From contig CANQWP010000011.1 of the NCBI GenBank assembly GCA_947627585.1, positions 1 to 13,556 of the forward strand: a stretch of DNA of 13,556 nucleotides. Direction: 5' to 3'. Under the pieces are notes generated by a model that saw only the letters and a list, made by a program, of their open reading frames with translations, made no database searches and was not told the origin of the DNA. Position 1 is the first letter of the stretch. Every line of letters begins with the position of its first letter. The translations under genes and the position numbers were made by a program. Origin of the DNA: an uncultured Clostridia bacterium (lineage in GTDB: Bacteria > Bacillota > Clostridia > Christensenellales > UBA1242). Positions 6,675 to 13,556 of the stretch are shown piece after piece.

Positions 6675-7643
6675 TCACTTTTTCACAACTTGCATCAAGC
6701 GAAAGAGCGCAAAATCCACAAGATTTGAAAGATTCTCTTCGCGCGTCCCGTCAAAAATGGTGGAAAAGACATGAATTTGCTCTTTGTTTCCAATCGCAAC
6801 AAAAAATCTTTCATTCTCGCCCAAAATTGTCATCACAAGGTCGGCTTCGGAGGTTTTGATCAAATTTTTCGAAAATTCAAAAGCCGTTTCTTTGCTTGCG
6901 ATGCCTTTTTCTTGCAAAAAGTCAGCCGAAATGCCAAAGCGTTCAAGATCGTTTTCACTGGACAAGATATGCGCCTCTTTCAAAAAGTTTGTTTGCCCTG
7001 ATTTGCAGGCCTGCAAAAGCGTTCCGCACACCAGCCCGGCGCTGAACTCTTCTGCGACAGCAAGAGTTTGTCCGCTTTTTTCCAAAACTTTTGCGCAAGC
7101 ACTTGCAACACTTTCATTTTGAAGAGAATATAAATTCTCCCCAAAAGCACTTTGAAGAAGCTGAGGATTTATGGTCGAAGAACAATAAACAGTATGTAAA
7201 ATCGAACTTTTTGTTATGATTTTATAATCACATCGAATGGAGTTGAAAATGTTTTGAATATAGCCCGCTGTTTTTCCAAAAACGCTGTAAACAAGCGCGC
7301 CAAAATCTCCCAAAAACTCCTTCAAAAAACTTTCATAGTTCAGCCCAAGTGGAAGAAAGAGCAACTTTTTTCCATCTCGTTTGAGGGAAACGGCCTGCTC
7401 GTGCAAAAGTTCAAGCGCATCGCCATCTTTTTTCACGCTTTCAAGAAGCCTGTCAAGGTCATGATTGTCGCAAATTACAATGCCGGTGTCAAAATCTTGA
7501 TTGCACTCCCCCACACATTCTTCAAAAAGTTTGCAAATCACATAAGAAAAATCAAAATGTCCCAGACCCAACAAACTTTTTTCGACCTCGTCCAAAGGAA
7601 AATTTCGATTTCCTGTGAAGGCAACAACTCTATTTTTCATCAT
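6675..7643 (-). CDS. cinA: Degenerate CinA-like protein (competence/damage-inducible family), probably catalytically inactive
   Basis: A 322-residue protein, shorter than the usual CinA of about 410. The C-terminal half aligns by eye with the CinA/PncC domain: FGENLYSL (168-174), a spaced helix, TLAVAEEFSAG (193-203) where the family has TLA-AESCTGG, LSSENDLERFGI (227-238) for YSNE-K---LGV, GIASKETA (247-254) for GAVSEETA, and VMTILGEN (270-277) for -SVTGIAGP. The Ser of AESCTGG, which acts in nicotinamide-nucleotide deamidases, is Glu199. The N-terminal half should be a MoCF-like domain, but GTGGLGPT is absent. Family CinA proteins work in pyridine-nucleotide salvage and are co-transcribed with recA in several Firmicutes. 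It overlaps the pgsA stop by 14 bases (or 11 if the second Met is used), implying translational coupling, and precedes recA. The assignment rests on position plus weak but ordered similarity. Confidence 0.72.
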   Translation of the reverse strand: MMKNRVVAFTGNRNFPLDEVEKSLLGLGHFDFSYVICKLFEECVGECNQDFDTGIVICDNHDLDRLLESVKKDGDALELLHEQAVSLKRDGKKLLFLPLGLNYESFLKEFLGDFGALVYSVFGKTAGYIQNIFNSIRCDYKIITKSSILHTVYCSSTINPQLLQSAFGENLYSLQNESVASACAKVLEKSGQTLAVAEEFSAGLVCGTLLQACKSGQTNFLKEAHILSSENDLERFGISADFLQEKGIASKETAFEFSKNLIKTSEADLVMTILGENERFFVAIGNKEQIHVFSTIFDGTREENLSNLVDFALFRLMQVVKK

Positions 7644-8274
7644 TCTTAACCTTTTCTTCCTTCAAAATTTTTTTGTTTTTTGTGATGTAATTCATGATTG
7701 AGAAAACTGTCAAAATTGCGGTTGAAGCCAAAAGCACATATCCAATTATGGACAAAATCATGTTGACTTTTGTGCCAATGCTGGAATAGAACTCTGCAAC
7801 GATGAAAGCGTAGGCAAAATAATATATGAGTGTGATGAATTGGAAAACTGCCTTCACTTTTCCAAACATATCGGCCGCCAAAATAACATTTTTTGCCGCC
7901 GCAATTTGACGAAGCGCCGACATCATAAGCTCTCGCCCGATGATGATGATTGCAAATGTGACACCAAGATAAGTCGGGAAGATTGCCGGAGCAAAGACCG
8001 TCCCTCCATTTGGCACAATTGGCACGGCAATCAACAAAACAATGCCGCTCATCACCAAAATCTTGTCGGCAATGCTATCCAAAAACTTGCCGAGCGTGGT
8101 GACAAGATTTCTGCTTCGCGCAATGTATCCATCAAGAAAATCGGTGAAGCACGCGAGCGCAAAAAGAAGCAGCGCCACGAGTTTTCCATAAGGAATGAAC
8201 GTGGCAAGATAGAAAAACATAAAAATTGGAATCAGCAAAATTCTGCATACACTGATTTTGTTTGGAAGGTTCAT
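7630..8274 (-). CDS. pgsA: CDP-diacylglycerol--glycerol-3-phosphate 3-phosphatidyltransferase (PgsA)
   Basis: A membrane enzyme making phosphatidylglycerol phosphate from CDP-diacylglycerol and glycerol-3-phosphate, the committed step to phosphatidylglycerol and cardiolipin. The 214-residue protein has the complete CDP-alcohol phosphotransferase signature D-x2-DG-x2-AR-x8-G-x3-D-x3-D (Asp45, Asp48, Gly49, Ala52-Arg53, Gly62, Asp66, Asp70). Hydrophobic segments lie around 8-28, 31-46, 72-88, 100-116, 140-160 and 170-192, and the tail is lysine-rich. The start has AAGGAG a few bases upstream, and this Shine-Dalgarno overlaps the TAA of rimO. The gene end overlaps the next gene. It sits between rimO and cinA as in many Firmicutes. 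Confidence 0.95.
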   Translation of the reverse strand: MNLPNKISVCRILLIPIFMFFYLATFIPYGKLVALLLFALACFTDFLDGYIARSRNLVTTLGKFLDSIADKILVMSGIVLLIAVPIVPNGGTVFAPAIFPTYLGVTFAIIIIGRELMMSALRQIAAAKNVILAADMFGKVKAVFQFITLIYYFAYAFIVAEFYSSIGTKVNMILSIIGYVLLASTAILTVFSIMNYITKNKKILKEEKVKNDEK

Positions 8275-8283
8275 ATTTTCTCC

Positions 8284-9603
8284 TTAAACGATTGTCGCCT
8301 TAAAATTTTCTCCGTCAAAGTCAACAAAGCGCACTTTCACAAAGTCTCCGACCTTGACATTTCCATTATCCACAATTTCAACGCCAAAGTCAACCGTTGG
8401 CGAAAGAAATTCGGTGTGCCCAACAAAAACGCCCTTGCTTTCGTCAAAAAAATCCAAAAGAGCCAAAAATTCTTGCCCAATTTTTTCACGTGCATGATTA
8501 GAGGCGATTTGATTTTGAATTTTTTGCACTTTTTTCAAACGCAGTTTTTTGACAAACTCGCGCACTTGCTTGTCCATGAAATAGCTTGGAGTGTTTTCTT
8601 CGCGATAATATGGGAAGAAGCCGGCATAATCAAACTTGCTTTCCTTCAAAAAGTCGCAAAGTTTTTCAAAATCGGCATGCGTTTCGCTTGGATAGCCCAC
8701 AATAAACGTGGTGCGAAGGGCAATTTGCGGATATTTTTCTTTTAGTTTTTTCACAAGTTTGCGCGTTTTTTCTTCGTTCAAGCGCCTGCGCATGCTTGTC
8801 AAAATGCGATCGTCAATGTGTTGAAGCGGAATGTCCAAATATTTGCACATCTTCTTTTCGCGCGCGATGAACTCCAAAAGTTCGTCTGTCGTCTTTTCAG
8901 GATAGGCATAATGCAGCCTTATCCATTCAATTCCGTCAATTTTGCATAGCTTTTTGCAAAGGTCAATCAGCCGATTTTCGCCATAAATGTCCTCGCCGTA
9001 GCGTGTCACGTCCTGCGCCACCAAAACAAGCTCTTTCACGCCGTTTTTTGCAAGATATTTCGCCTCGTCCACCAGAGCGTCCATGTCAAAGCTGACATAT
9101 CTTCCTTTGATGCGCGGAATGGTGCAATATGAGCAAGCGTTGCTGCAACCGTCGGCAATTTTGAGATAGGCATAACTTCCGCGATTGGTGAAAATGCGCC
9201 CAAAGCGGTCTTTGTGTTTGCTCTGTGGCACGCCATAGAGCTTTTCGATGACTTCGCAAATGTTTTCGTTGTCTTGGACGCTCAAAAATTGGTCAACTTC
9301 CGGAATTTGCTTTTGAAGCTCAGCGCGGTGACGCTGCGCCAAACAGCCCGAAACAAGCACTTTTTCAAGTTTTCCTTTCTCTTTCAAAAGGCACATCTCA
9401 AAAATGTTCTCAAGTGCTTCTTTTTTCGCCGGAGAAATGAACGCGCACGTGTTGACAATCACAATGTTGGCATCGTTCACATCGTCCACAATCTCAAAGC
9501 CATAATCAGAGAGGCGAAAGAGCATTTTCTCAAGGTCAACACGATTTTTGTCGCACCCCAGACTTATGGCGCTTATCTTTTTGTTTTTCAATCTTTCATC
9601 CAT
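8284..9603 (-). CDS. rimO: Ribosomal protein S12 methylthiotransferase RimO
   Basis: A radical-SAM enzyme that adds a methylthio group to the conserved aspartate of ribosomal protein S12, using two 4Fe-4S clusters. The N-terminal domain has its three cluster cysteines, Cys17 in SLGCDKNRVDLE, Cys53 in NTCAF and Cys87 in SGCLAQRH. The K-N-x-VD-x-E signature distinguishes RimO from the tRNA enzyme MiaB. The radical-SAM CxxxCxxC is Cys153, Cys157, Cys160 (DGCSNACSYC), followed by TIPRIKGR. The last 65 or so residues form the TRAM domain. The 439-residue length is normal. The ATG at 9603, 28 bases after the ftsK stop, matches the family start; the upstream open frame is only ftsK overlap. The Shine-Dalgarno is weak (AGAAG), consistent with coupling to ftsK. 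Confidence 0.95.
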   Translation of the reverse strand: MDERLKNKKISAISLGCDKNRVDLEKMLFRLSDYGFEIVDDVNDANIVIVNTCAFISPAKKEALENIFEMCLLKEKGKLEKVLVSGCLAQRHRAELQKQIPEVDQFLSVQDNENICEVIEKLYGVPQSKHKDRFGRIFTNRGSYAYLKIADGCSNACSYCTIPRIKGRYVSFDMDALVDEAKYLAKNGVKELVLVAQDVTRYGEDIYGENRLIDLCKKLCKIDGIEWIRLHYAYPEKTTDELLEFIAREKKMCKYLDIPLQHIDDRILTSMRRRLNEEKTRKLVKKLKEKYPQIALRTTFIVGYPSETHADFEKLCDFLKESKFDYAGFFPYYREENTPSYFMDKQVREFVKKLRLKKVQKIQNQIASNHAREKIGQEFLALLDFFDESKGVFVGHTEFLSPTVDFGVEIVDNGNVKVGDFVKVRFVDFDGENFKATIV

Positions 9604-9631
9604 TGTTTTTTCTTCTTTTATTTTAAAAAGC

Positions 9632-12600
9632 TCACTCCACGTCGCCAAAAAGTTCGCGGAATTCTTCTTCGGTCGTGTAAACCGTGCGTCCCTTTGGCCC
9701 GTCGGCGCTTGAAATATATCCCGCCGCCTCCATTTGATCGATGATGCGTGCTGCGCGCGGATAGCCAATGGCAAACTTGCGCCTGATCATTGTCGCGGAG
9801 GCCTGGCCGCATTCAATGGAGACTTTCAGCGCTTGCGGCAAAAGTTCGTCCATTTCGGTGTTATATCCCGGCCCGTTGCCGTTGCCTTTGTTTGGATTGT
9901 TGATTTGTTGCTCAATTTCTGGGTCAAAAATCGGCTTGTTGTTGTCGCGGCAGAAATCGACAATCTTGTTGATTTCGTTTGTGGTCACAAAGCAGCCCTG
10001 AACGCGATATGGGTCTTTTGCGCCATTTGGAAAATAGAACATGTCACCTTTGCCCAAGAGTTTTTCTGCGCCCACGCGATCCAAAATGGTCATGCTGTCA
10101 AATGAACTTGCAACGGCGAAAGAAATTCTTGATGGGAAGTTGGCCTTGATCAGCCCCGTGATGACGTCCGTCGATGGCCTCTGTGTCGCCAAAATCAAGT
10201 GAATGCCCGCCGCGCGTGCCTTTTGTGCAAGACGGCAGACTTTTTCTTCCACTTCTTTTTTGCCGGTCATCATAAGGTCGGCAAGTTCGTCCACGATGAT
10301 GACAAGATATGGCATCTTTTTCACTTTTCCGGACAAGACGTCTGGCGATTGATTGAATTCGCTGATTTCTCTCACGCGCGCCCTGCCCATGGCATCAAAG
10401 CGGCGCTCCATTTCGTTGACCGCCCAAGTGAGCGTGTTGATGGCTTTTTGTGTGTCGCAAACGATTGATGGCATAATAAGGTGCGGCAGAGCCTCATATG
10501 ACGCAAACTCGACACGTTTTGGGTCAATCAAAATGATTTTGACATCTTCCGGCGAAGATTTGTAGATAATTGACAAAATGATGGAGTTGAGGCACACGCT
10601 CTTTCCCGAGCCGGTGCTGCCCGCAACAAGAAGGTGCGTAAGTTTTCTCATGTCGGCGCAAATTGTGTTGCCGGTGATGTCCTTTCCAAGCGCAAACGTG
10701 AGTGGCGAAGATGCTTGCTGGAACTCTTTTGACATCAAAACGTCTTTCAACGAAATTGTGGCGATTGAGGCGTTTGGAACTTCAATGCCGACAACGCTTT
10801 TGCCCGGAATTGGCGCCTCAATTCGAATTGTCCCCTCAGCCGCAAGCGAAAGCGCAATGTCGTCCGCACGATTCTTGATTTTTTGGACAGAAATTCCTTG
10901 CGGCATTTCAAGTTCATATCTCGTCACAGCCGGGCCAATGACAACGCCCTGCACTTTTGCCGGTACGCCAAACAAATCAAGTGTGTTTTCAAGCATAACG
11001 CGTTTTTGTGCAACGTCCTCGTTCAAAGTTGAAAGGTCAACGCTCTGGGTTGTGATCAGGTCAAGTGGCGGAACTTCATATTCATATGGCTCGTTGATTT
11101 CCGGCTCTTCTTCTGGAATCGGCTCAATTTCTCGCGCCAATCCGCCGTTTCGCATGTTCAATCGCTCGCTGTCGCGAAGGAATGAGTTTCGCGCGTCGCG
11201 GTCGTCTTGGGAAAGCGTTTTGTCCTCGCGCTCTCTCAAACTGCGGTTGAAAGCGTCGCGGCCAAAATCACGATTTCTGTCAAATTCGCCGCGCGAGAAG
11301 TTTCCCCTTTCTCCGTCTCTTGAAAAACTGTCTCGTGAAAAGTCGCTGCGAGAAGAATTTTGATTTGCGCCCGAAAGCAAGCCGTCAATCACGCTTTCAT
11401 CGTCATTTTCGACATTGTTGCGCCCGAAACTATTGCTGTCCTCGCGCCCGCCAAATCTTCCGGAATTGTCACGCTCTGGAAGGTTGTCAAGCGGGTCAAA
11501 AGTTTCCGTTTCCTCAAAAGTCTCTTCGCTGGAGGCCGAAGTCTCTTTTTCGTCAAAAGTGTCCGCCGGCTCGGAAGAGAGGTTTTCATAAAATTCCGGG
11601 TTCTCGCTTTTTTCTTCTTCAATGGCACTGCGCAAAATGTCATCGGCACGCGCAACAAGTTCGCTCGATTTTGTTTGTGGAAGCGTGCGATGAATCAGCG
11701 GCGTGCTTTCCATCTTAAATTCGTCTTCGTGAAAAACTTGTGACGGCTCGTCGCCCTCGTTTTTGAGTGCAGAGATGTTGTTGTCAACTTCCGTCTTGCT
11801 TGGAATTTCGGCTTTGGCGCGCTCTTCCTTGAAGAATTCGTCCAAGTTCACTTCTGGCGGCGTCAAAATGATTTCTTTGATGGTCTTTTGACGCACGGGG
11901 TCGTCTCTCCAAGTTTTTGTCTCGTCATTTTTGGCTGGCGTTGAAGAATTTGCCGCGTTTGTTGAAGGATATTTGCTTTGCGCGTCCTTGTCAAATTCAA
12001 ATGCCGCATTGCGCTTTTTGTCCAATCCCAAAATTTGTTTTGCCGTGAGAGGTTTCTTTTCTTCCAAAGCCTTTTGTTTTGCTTGCTGCACTTGCTCTTT
12101 TTTGAACTCTTCTTCCAAATTACCCGCCAAAACAACATTTGGCTGAATGTTTTTTGAGTTTTCTGCCACAGTCAAAACTTTTTGCTCATTTTGAAGGACT
12201 GGCTGCTGGACAGGCTCTATATTTCTTGCATTTTTTTCTGCGCCGTCAGCCTTTCTGCCTTTGAGTTGAATTTTTGCGGGCTCATTTTCTTTTTTGTTTC
12301 GTCTCAGCAAATTCAAACTGTCAAGCAAGAGCGCAACGCAAATCACAAAGCCCAGCGCGCAAATGATGTATGCTCCCCAAGACGTTGTGTAAAGCAAAAT
12401 TGTCGAGAAAAAGCCAATGATGATTCCTCCCGCCGTCCATTTTTGGAGATAGTTCTTTGCCAAATAGTCTCCAAAAGCCGCCACGCCCGTTTCATTTCCC
12501 GCAACTTTGTTTGAGCCGACAATGGCAAGTTGCAAAATGCACAAAAGGAAGAAAATTGAAAGTGCAAGGCACACGGTGTATTTCACCGACATGACATATC

Positions 12601-12823
12601 GGCGATTGTTGACAAGCGCAAGTCCCACAACAAGCGCAACAACACAAAGAGGGAATCCAAAAACTCCAAAAACACCCAAAAGAAAGGTTTGGATTGGAGC
12701 AAAGATCCCTGTCAAAAACAGGAACACAAGTGACGCCCCTGCAATCATCGAAAAGCCGACGATTTTTTTGACATTTCTTTTGACCTCTGTTTTTTTCTTT
12801 GAGCTGAGTTTATAGACTGCCAT
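9632..12823 (-). CDS. ftsK: DNA translocase FtsK/SpoIIIE
   Basis: A septum-associated hexameric ATPase that pumps chromosomal DNA during division (or sporulation, if the organism sporulates). The 1063-residue protein has several membrane segments in residues 20-170 and a charged, low-complexity linker at about 175-585. The motor follows, with Walker A GSTGSGKS (735-742) and Walker B IIVDELADLM (Asp845-Glu846), the typical ATQRPSTDVITGLIKANFP stretch, and a C-terminal winged-helix gamma domain (about 991-1063) that reads DNA polarity sequences. The linker has an Arg/Asp/Ser/Phe-rich region near 455-560 with FSRD-like units. At 1063 aa it is clearly longer than Bacillus SpoIIIE (about 790), mostly through the linker. 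ATG 12823 is chosen for its GGAGG 5 bases upstream; an in-frame ATG at 12913 lies before the predicted transcription start. FtsK and SpoIIIE cannot be separated by sequence alone. Confidence 0.96.
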   Translation of the reverse strand: MAVYKLSSKKKTEVKRNVKKIVGFSMIAGASLVFLFLTGIFAPIQTFLLGVFGVFGFPLCVVALVVGLALVNNRRYVMSVKYTVCLALSIFFLLCILQLAIVGSNKVAGNETGVAAFGDYLAKNYLQKWTAGGIIIGFFSTILLYTTSWGAYIICALGFVICVALLLDSLNLLRRNKKENEPAKIQLKGRKADGAEKNARNIEPVQQPVLQNEQKVLTVAENSKNIQPNVVLAGNLEEEFKKEQVQQAKQKALEEKKPLTAKQILGLDKKRNAAFEFDKDAQSKYPSTNAANSSTPAKNDETKTWRDDPVRQKTIKEIILTPPEVNLDEFFKEERAKAEIPSKTEVDNNISALKNEGDEPSQVFHEDEFKMESTPLIHRTLPQTKSSELVARADDILRSAIEEEKSENPEFYENLSSEPADTFDEKETSASSEETFEETETFDPLDNLPERDNSGRFGGREDSNSFGRNNVENDDESVIDGLLSGANQNSSRSDFSRDSFSRDGERGNFSRGEFDRNRDFGRDAFNRSLREREDKTLSQDDRDARNSFLRDSERLNMRNGGLAREIEPIPEEEPEINEPYEYEVPPLDLITTQSVDLSTLNEDVAQKRVMLENTLDLFGVPAKVQGVVIGPAVTRYELEMPQGISVQKIKNRADDIALSLAAEGTIRIEAPIPGKSVVGIEVPNASIATISLKDVLMSKEFQQASSPLTFALGKDITGNTICADMRKLTHLLVAGSTGSGKSVCLNSIILSIIYKSSPEDVKIILIDPKRVEFASYEALPHLIMPSIVCDTQKAINTLTWAVNEMERRFDAMGRARVREISEFNQSPDVLSGKVKKMPYLVIIVDELADLMMTGKKEVEEKVCRLAQKARAAGIHLILATQRPSTDVITGLIKANFPSRISFAVASSFDSMTILDRVGAEKLLGKGDMFYFPNGAKDPYRVQGCFVTTNEINKIVDFCRDNNKPIFDPEIEQQINNPNKGNGNGPGYNTEMDELLPQALKVSIECGQASATMIRRKFAIGYPRAARIIDQMEAAGYISSADGPKGRTVYTTEEEFRELFGDVE

Positions 12824-12828
12824 ATTTG

Positions 12829-12833
12829 CCTCC
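12829..12833 (-). promoter_or_regulatory. Ribosome binding site deciding the ftsK start
   Basis: GGAGG on the minus strand, 5 bases before ATG at 12823. It selects this start over the in-frame ATG 30 codons upstream, which has no such site. Confidence 0.8.
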
Positions 12834-12863
12834 AACTGACATAGAGCATAAATATACAAATAA

Positions 12864-12893
12864 AGTATAACATTATTGCGCTGAAAATCGCAA
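12864..12893 (-). promoter_or_regulatory. Promoter of the ftsK-rimO-pgsA-cinA array
   Basis: On the minus strand: -35 TTGCGA (12893-12888), 18-base spacer, -10 TATACT (12869-12864) preceded by TGT (extended -10). The predicted start is near 12857, leaving a leader of about 34 bases. No other promoter as good is seen within the array. Confidence 0.65.
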
Positions 12894-12909
12894 ATGGTTT
12901 TCATTGTTT

Positions 12910-12946
12910 TCAAAGGAAATTTTTGTCAAAAAACAGTCACCTTTGA
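12910..12946. repeat. Nested inverted repeat in the ftsK / deacetylase-like divergent region
   Basis: TCAAAGG (12910-12916) and CCTTTGA (12940-12946) are perfect inverted copies. Between them lies a smaller palindrome, TTTTTG-T-CAAAAA (12920-12932). It could be an operator upstream of either divergent gene or chance in AT-rich DNA. Confidence 0.25.
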
Positions 12947-13033
12947 TGCCGTTTGAAAAGAAAAACTTTTTCCAAGAAAACAAAAAAGAGTTCAAAAAAG
13001 AATTTTTGGCAAAACGAATCATATTTTTATTGT

Positions 13034-13556
13034 ATGAAAACAAAAATCTGGACAATCAACGGAAGACGAGCCGTTTGCAGCGCCATCATTGTGGTGATGC
13101 TTGTTGCGGTGGGAGTTTTGGCAGGTTTTGGCATCAATTTGGTGACCGGTGCAAAAATGTATAACGGCGTCTATTACAGCGGAGACGAAAACTCCAACAA
13201 AATTTCGCTGATGATCAACGTCTATTGGGGAACAGAATATCTTGACGACATTCTCAAAATTTTGGAAGAGAACGATGTCAAAACAACTTTCTTTGTTGGC
13301 GGGACTTGGGCAGTGAAAGAAAGTGAAATGTTGAAAAAGATTCACGATGCCGGGCACGAAATTGGCAATCATGGCTATTATCACCTTGACCAAGGTCAAA
13401 AGTCCGAAAAAATGAACTATGAAGAAATTTCAAACACTCACAATCTCGTCAAAGATTTGATTGGAGTTGAAATGAATTTGTTTGCCCCTCCAAGCGGCAG
13501 TTACAACAAAAAAACTGTGGAAATTGCAAACGAACTTGGCTACAAAACAATCATGT
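13034..13556 (+). CDS. Membrane-anchored NodB-like polysaccharide deacetylase homologue with altered active site (cut by window edge)
   Basis: The plus strand is open from ATG 13034 to the right edge (174 codons). An N-terminal signal anchor spans about 13-37, followed by a short spacer and a NodB-type domain: ISLMINVYWGTEYLDDILKI from 57, KTTFFVGGTWA (83-93), GHEIGNHGYYH (107-117) and LFAPPSGSY (149-157). Order and spacing match the sporulation-type PdaB branch, in which TFDDG is replaced by FD-x-x-WG. Here the residue aligned with the first Asp (catalytic base) is Asn62 and the next is Val63, while the metal-ligand histidines His113 and His117 remain; Arg of the R-x-PP motif is Ala151. The fold assignment is confident, but classical N-deacetylase activity is doubtful. 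No Shine-Dalgarno lies before the ATG; the preceding bases are AT-rich. An in-frame TTG at 12953 would add 27 mostly basic residues but also lacks a ribosome site. Confidence 0.82.
   Translation, partial: MKTKIWTINGRRAVCSAIIVVMLVAVGVLAGFGINLVTGAKMYNGVYYSGDENSNKISLMINVYWGTEYLDDILKILEENDVKTTFFVGGTWAVKESEMLKKIHDAGHEIGNHGYYHLDQGQKSEKMNYEEISNTHNLVKDLIGVEMNLFAPPSGSYNKKTVEIANELGYKTIM

Noticed and set aside
9214..9744. Plus-strand open frame antisense to rimO and the ftsK end
   Set aside because: No ribosome site, no recognisable domain, and it fully overlaps two well-supported genes.
9604..9774. 57-codon N-terminal extension of rimO
   Set aside because: It overlaps the ftsK C-terminal domain in another frame and encodes nothing like the family; RimO starts normally at 9603.
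10578..11363. Long serine-rich plus-strand open frame antisense to ftsK
   Set aside because: It is a shadow of the biased ftsK codons, including the Arg/Asp-rich linker; the Ser/Arg-rich product has no start signals.
12824..12913. 30-codon N-terminal extension of ftsK
   Set aside because: The predicted transcription start lies downstream of this ATG, it has no ribosome site, and ATG 12823 has GGAGG.
1..13556. An undescribed multi-gene defence or mobile system
   Set aside because: Most genes are recognisable housekeeping or envelope families in a known order. There are no integrases, repeats, toxin-antitoxin pairs, reverse transcriptases, CRISPR repeats or nuclease cassettes. The novelty is at the level of individual proteins and sites.

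Overview
The window looks like a chromosomal fragment of an uncultured, AT-rich Gram-positive bacterium of the Bacillota (Firmicutes), probably Clostridia-like. The basis is the ftsK-rimO-pgsA-cinA-recA gene order, a lipoprotein with a lipobox, poly-A/poly-T flanked intrinsic terminators, strong TTGACA/TATAAT-type promoters and mostly AGGAG-type ribosome binding sites. The lineage is an inference; there is no rRNA in the window. I see no tRNA, CRISPR array, insertion sequence or prophage gene, and no gene-free stretch longer than about 275 bases.

Layout from left to right. (1) 1-399, minus: the N-terminal 133 codons of a membrane protein that resembles the PAP2 phosphatase family, with a near-consensus promoter so close to its ATG that the mRNA should be leaderless. 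(2) 673-3087, minus: a short (804 aa) valyl-tRNA synthetase followed by a 15-bp-stem terminator. (3) 3262-4287, plus: a lone lipoprotein solute-binding protein of the ThiY/SsuA/NMT1 type, divergent from valS and without its permease or ATPase. (4) 4431-5399, minus: a small BspA-like leucine-rich-repeat protein with a nine-G tract near its end; it converges on (3), and both use one bidirectional terminator. (5) 5505-6548, minus: recA, with its own promoter and terminator. (6) 6675-12823, minus: ftsK/spoIIIE, rimO, pgsA and a degenerate cinA in one tight co-directional array read from a promoter upstream of ftsK. (7) 13034 to the right edge, plus: the N-terminal part of a membrane-anchored NodB-like deacetylase homologue.

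How the genes fit together. The core block combines chromosome translocation (FtsK), methylthiolation of ribosomal protein S12 (RimO), phosphatidylglycerol-phosphate synthesis (PgsA), a CinA relative and homologous recombination (RecA). This is a familiar Firmicutes neighbourhood. Here it is split by a terminator and a new promoter just before recA. The flanking genes (PAP2-like, NodB-like) point to envelope work.

I do not see an undescribed multi-gene defence or metabolic system. The points most worth a second look are local: a CinA that has lost the signature residues of both domains; a deacetylase homologue with Asn and Val in place of the canonical Asp pair; a promoter whose -35 box lies in the loop of the recA terminator; a predicted leaderless transcript; a G9 tract in the LRR gene; and a ValRS with an altered KMSKS motif.
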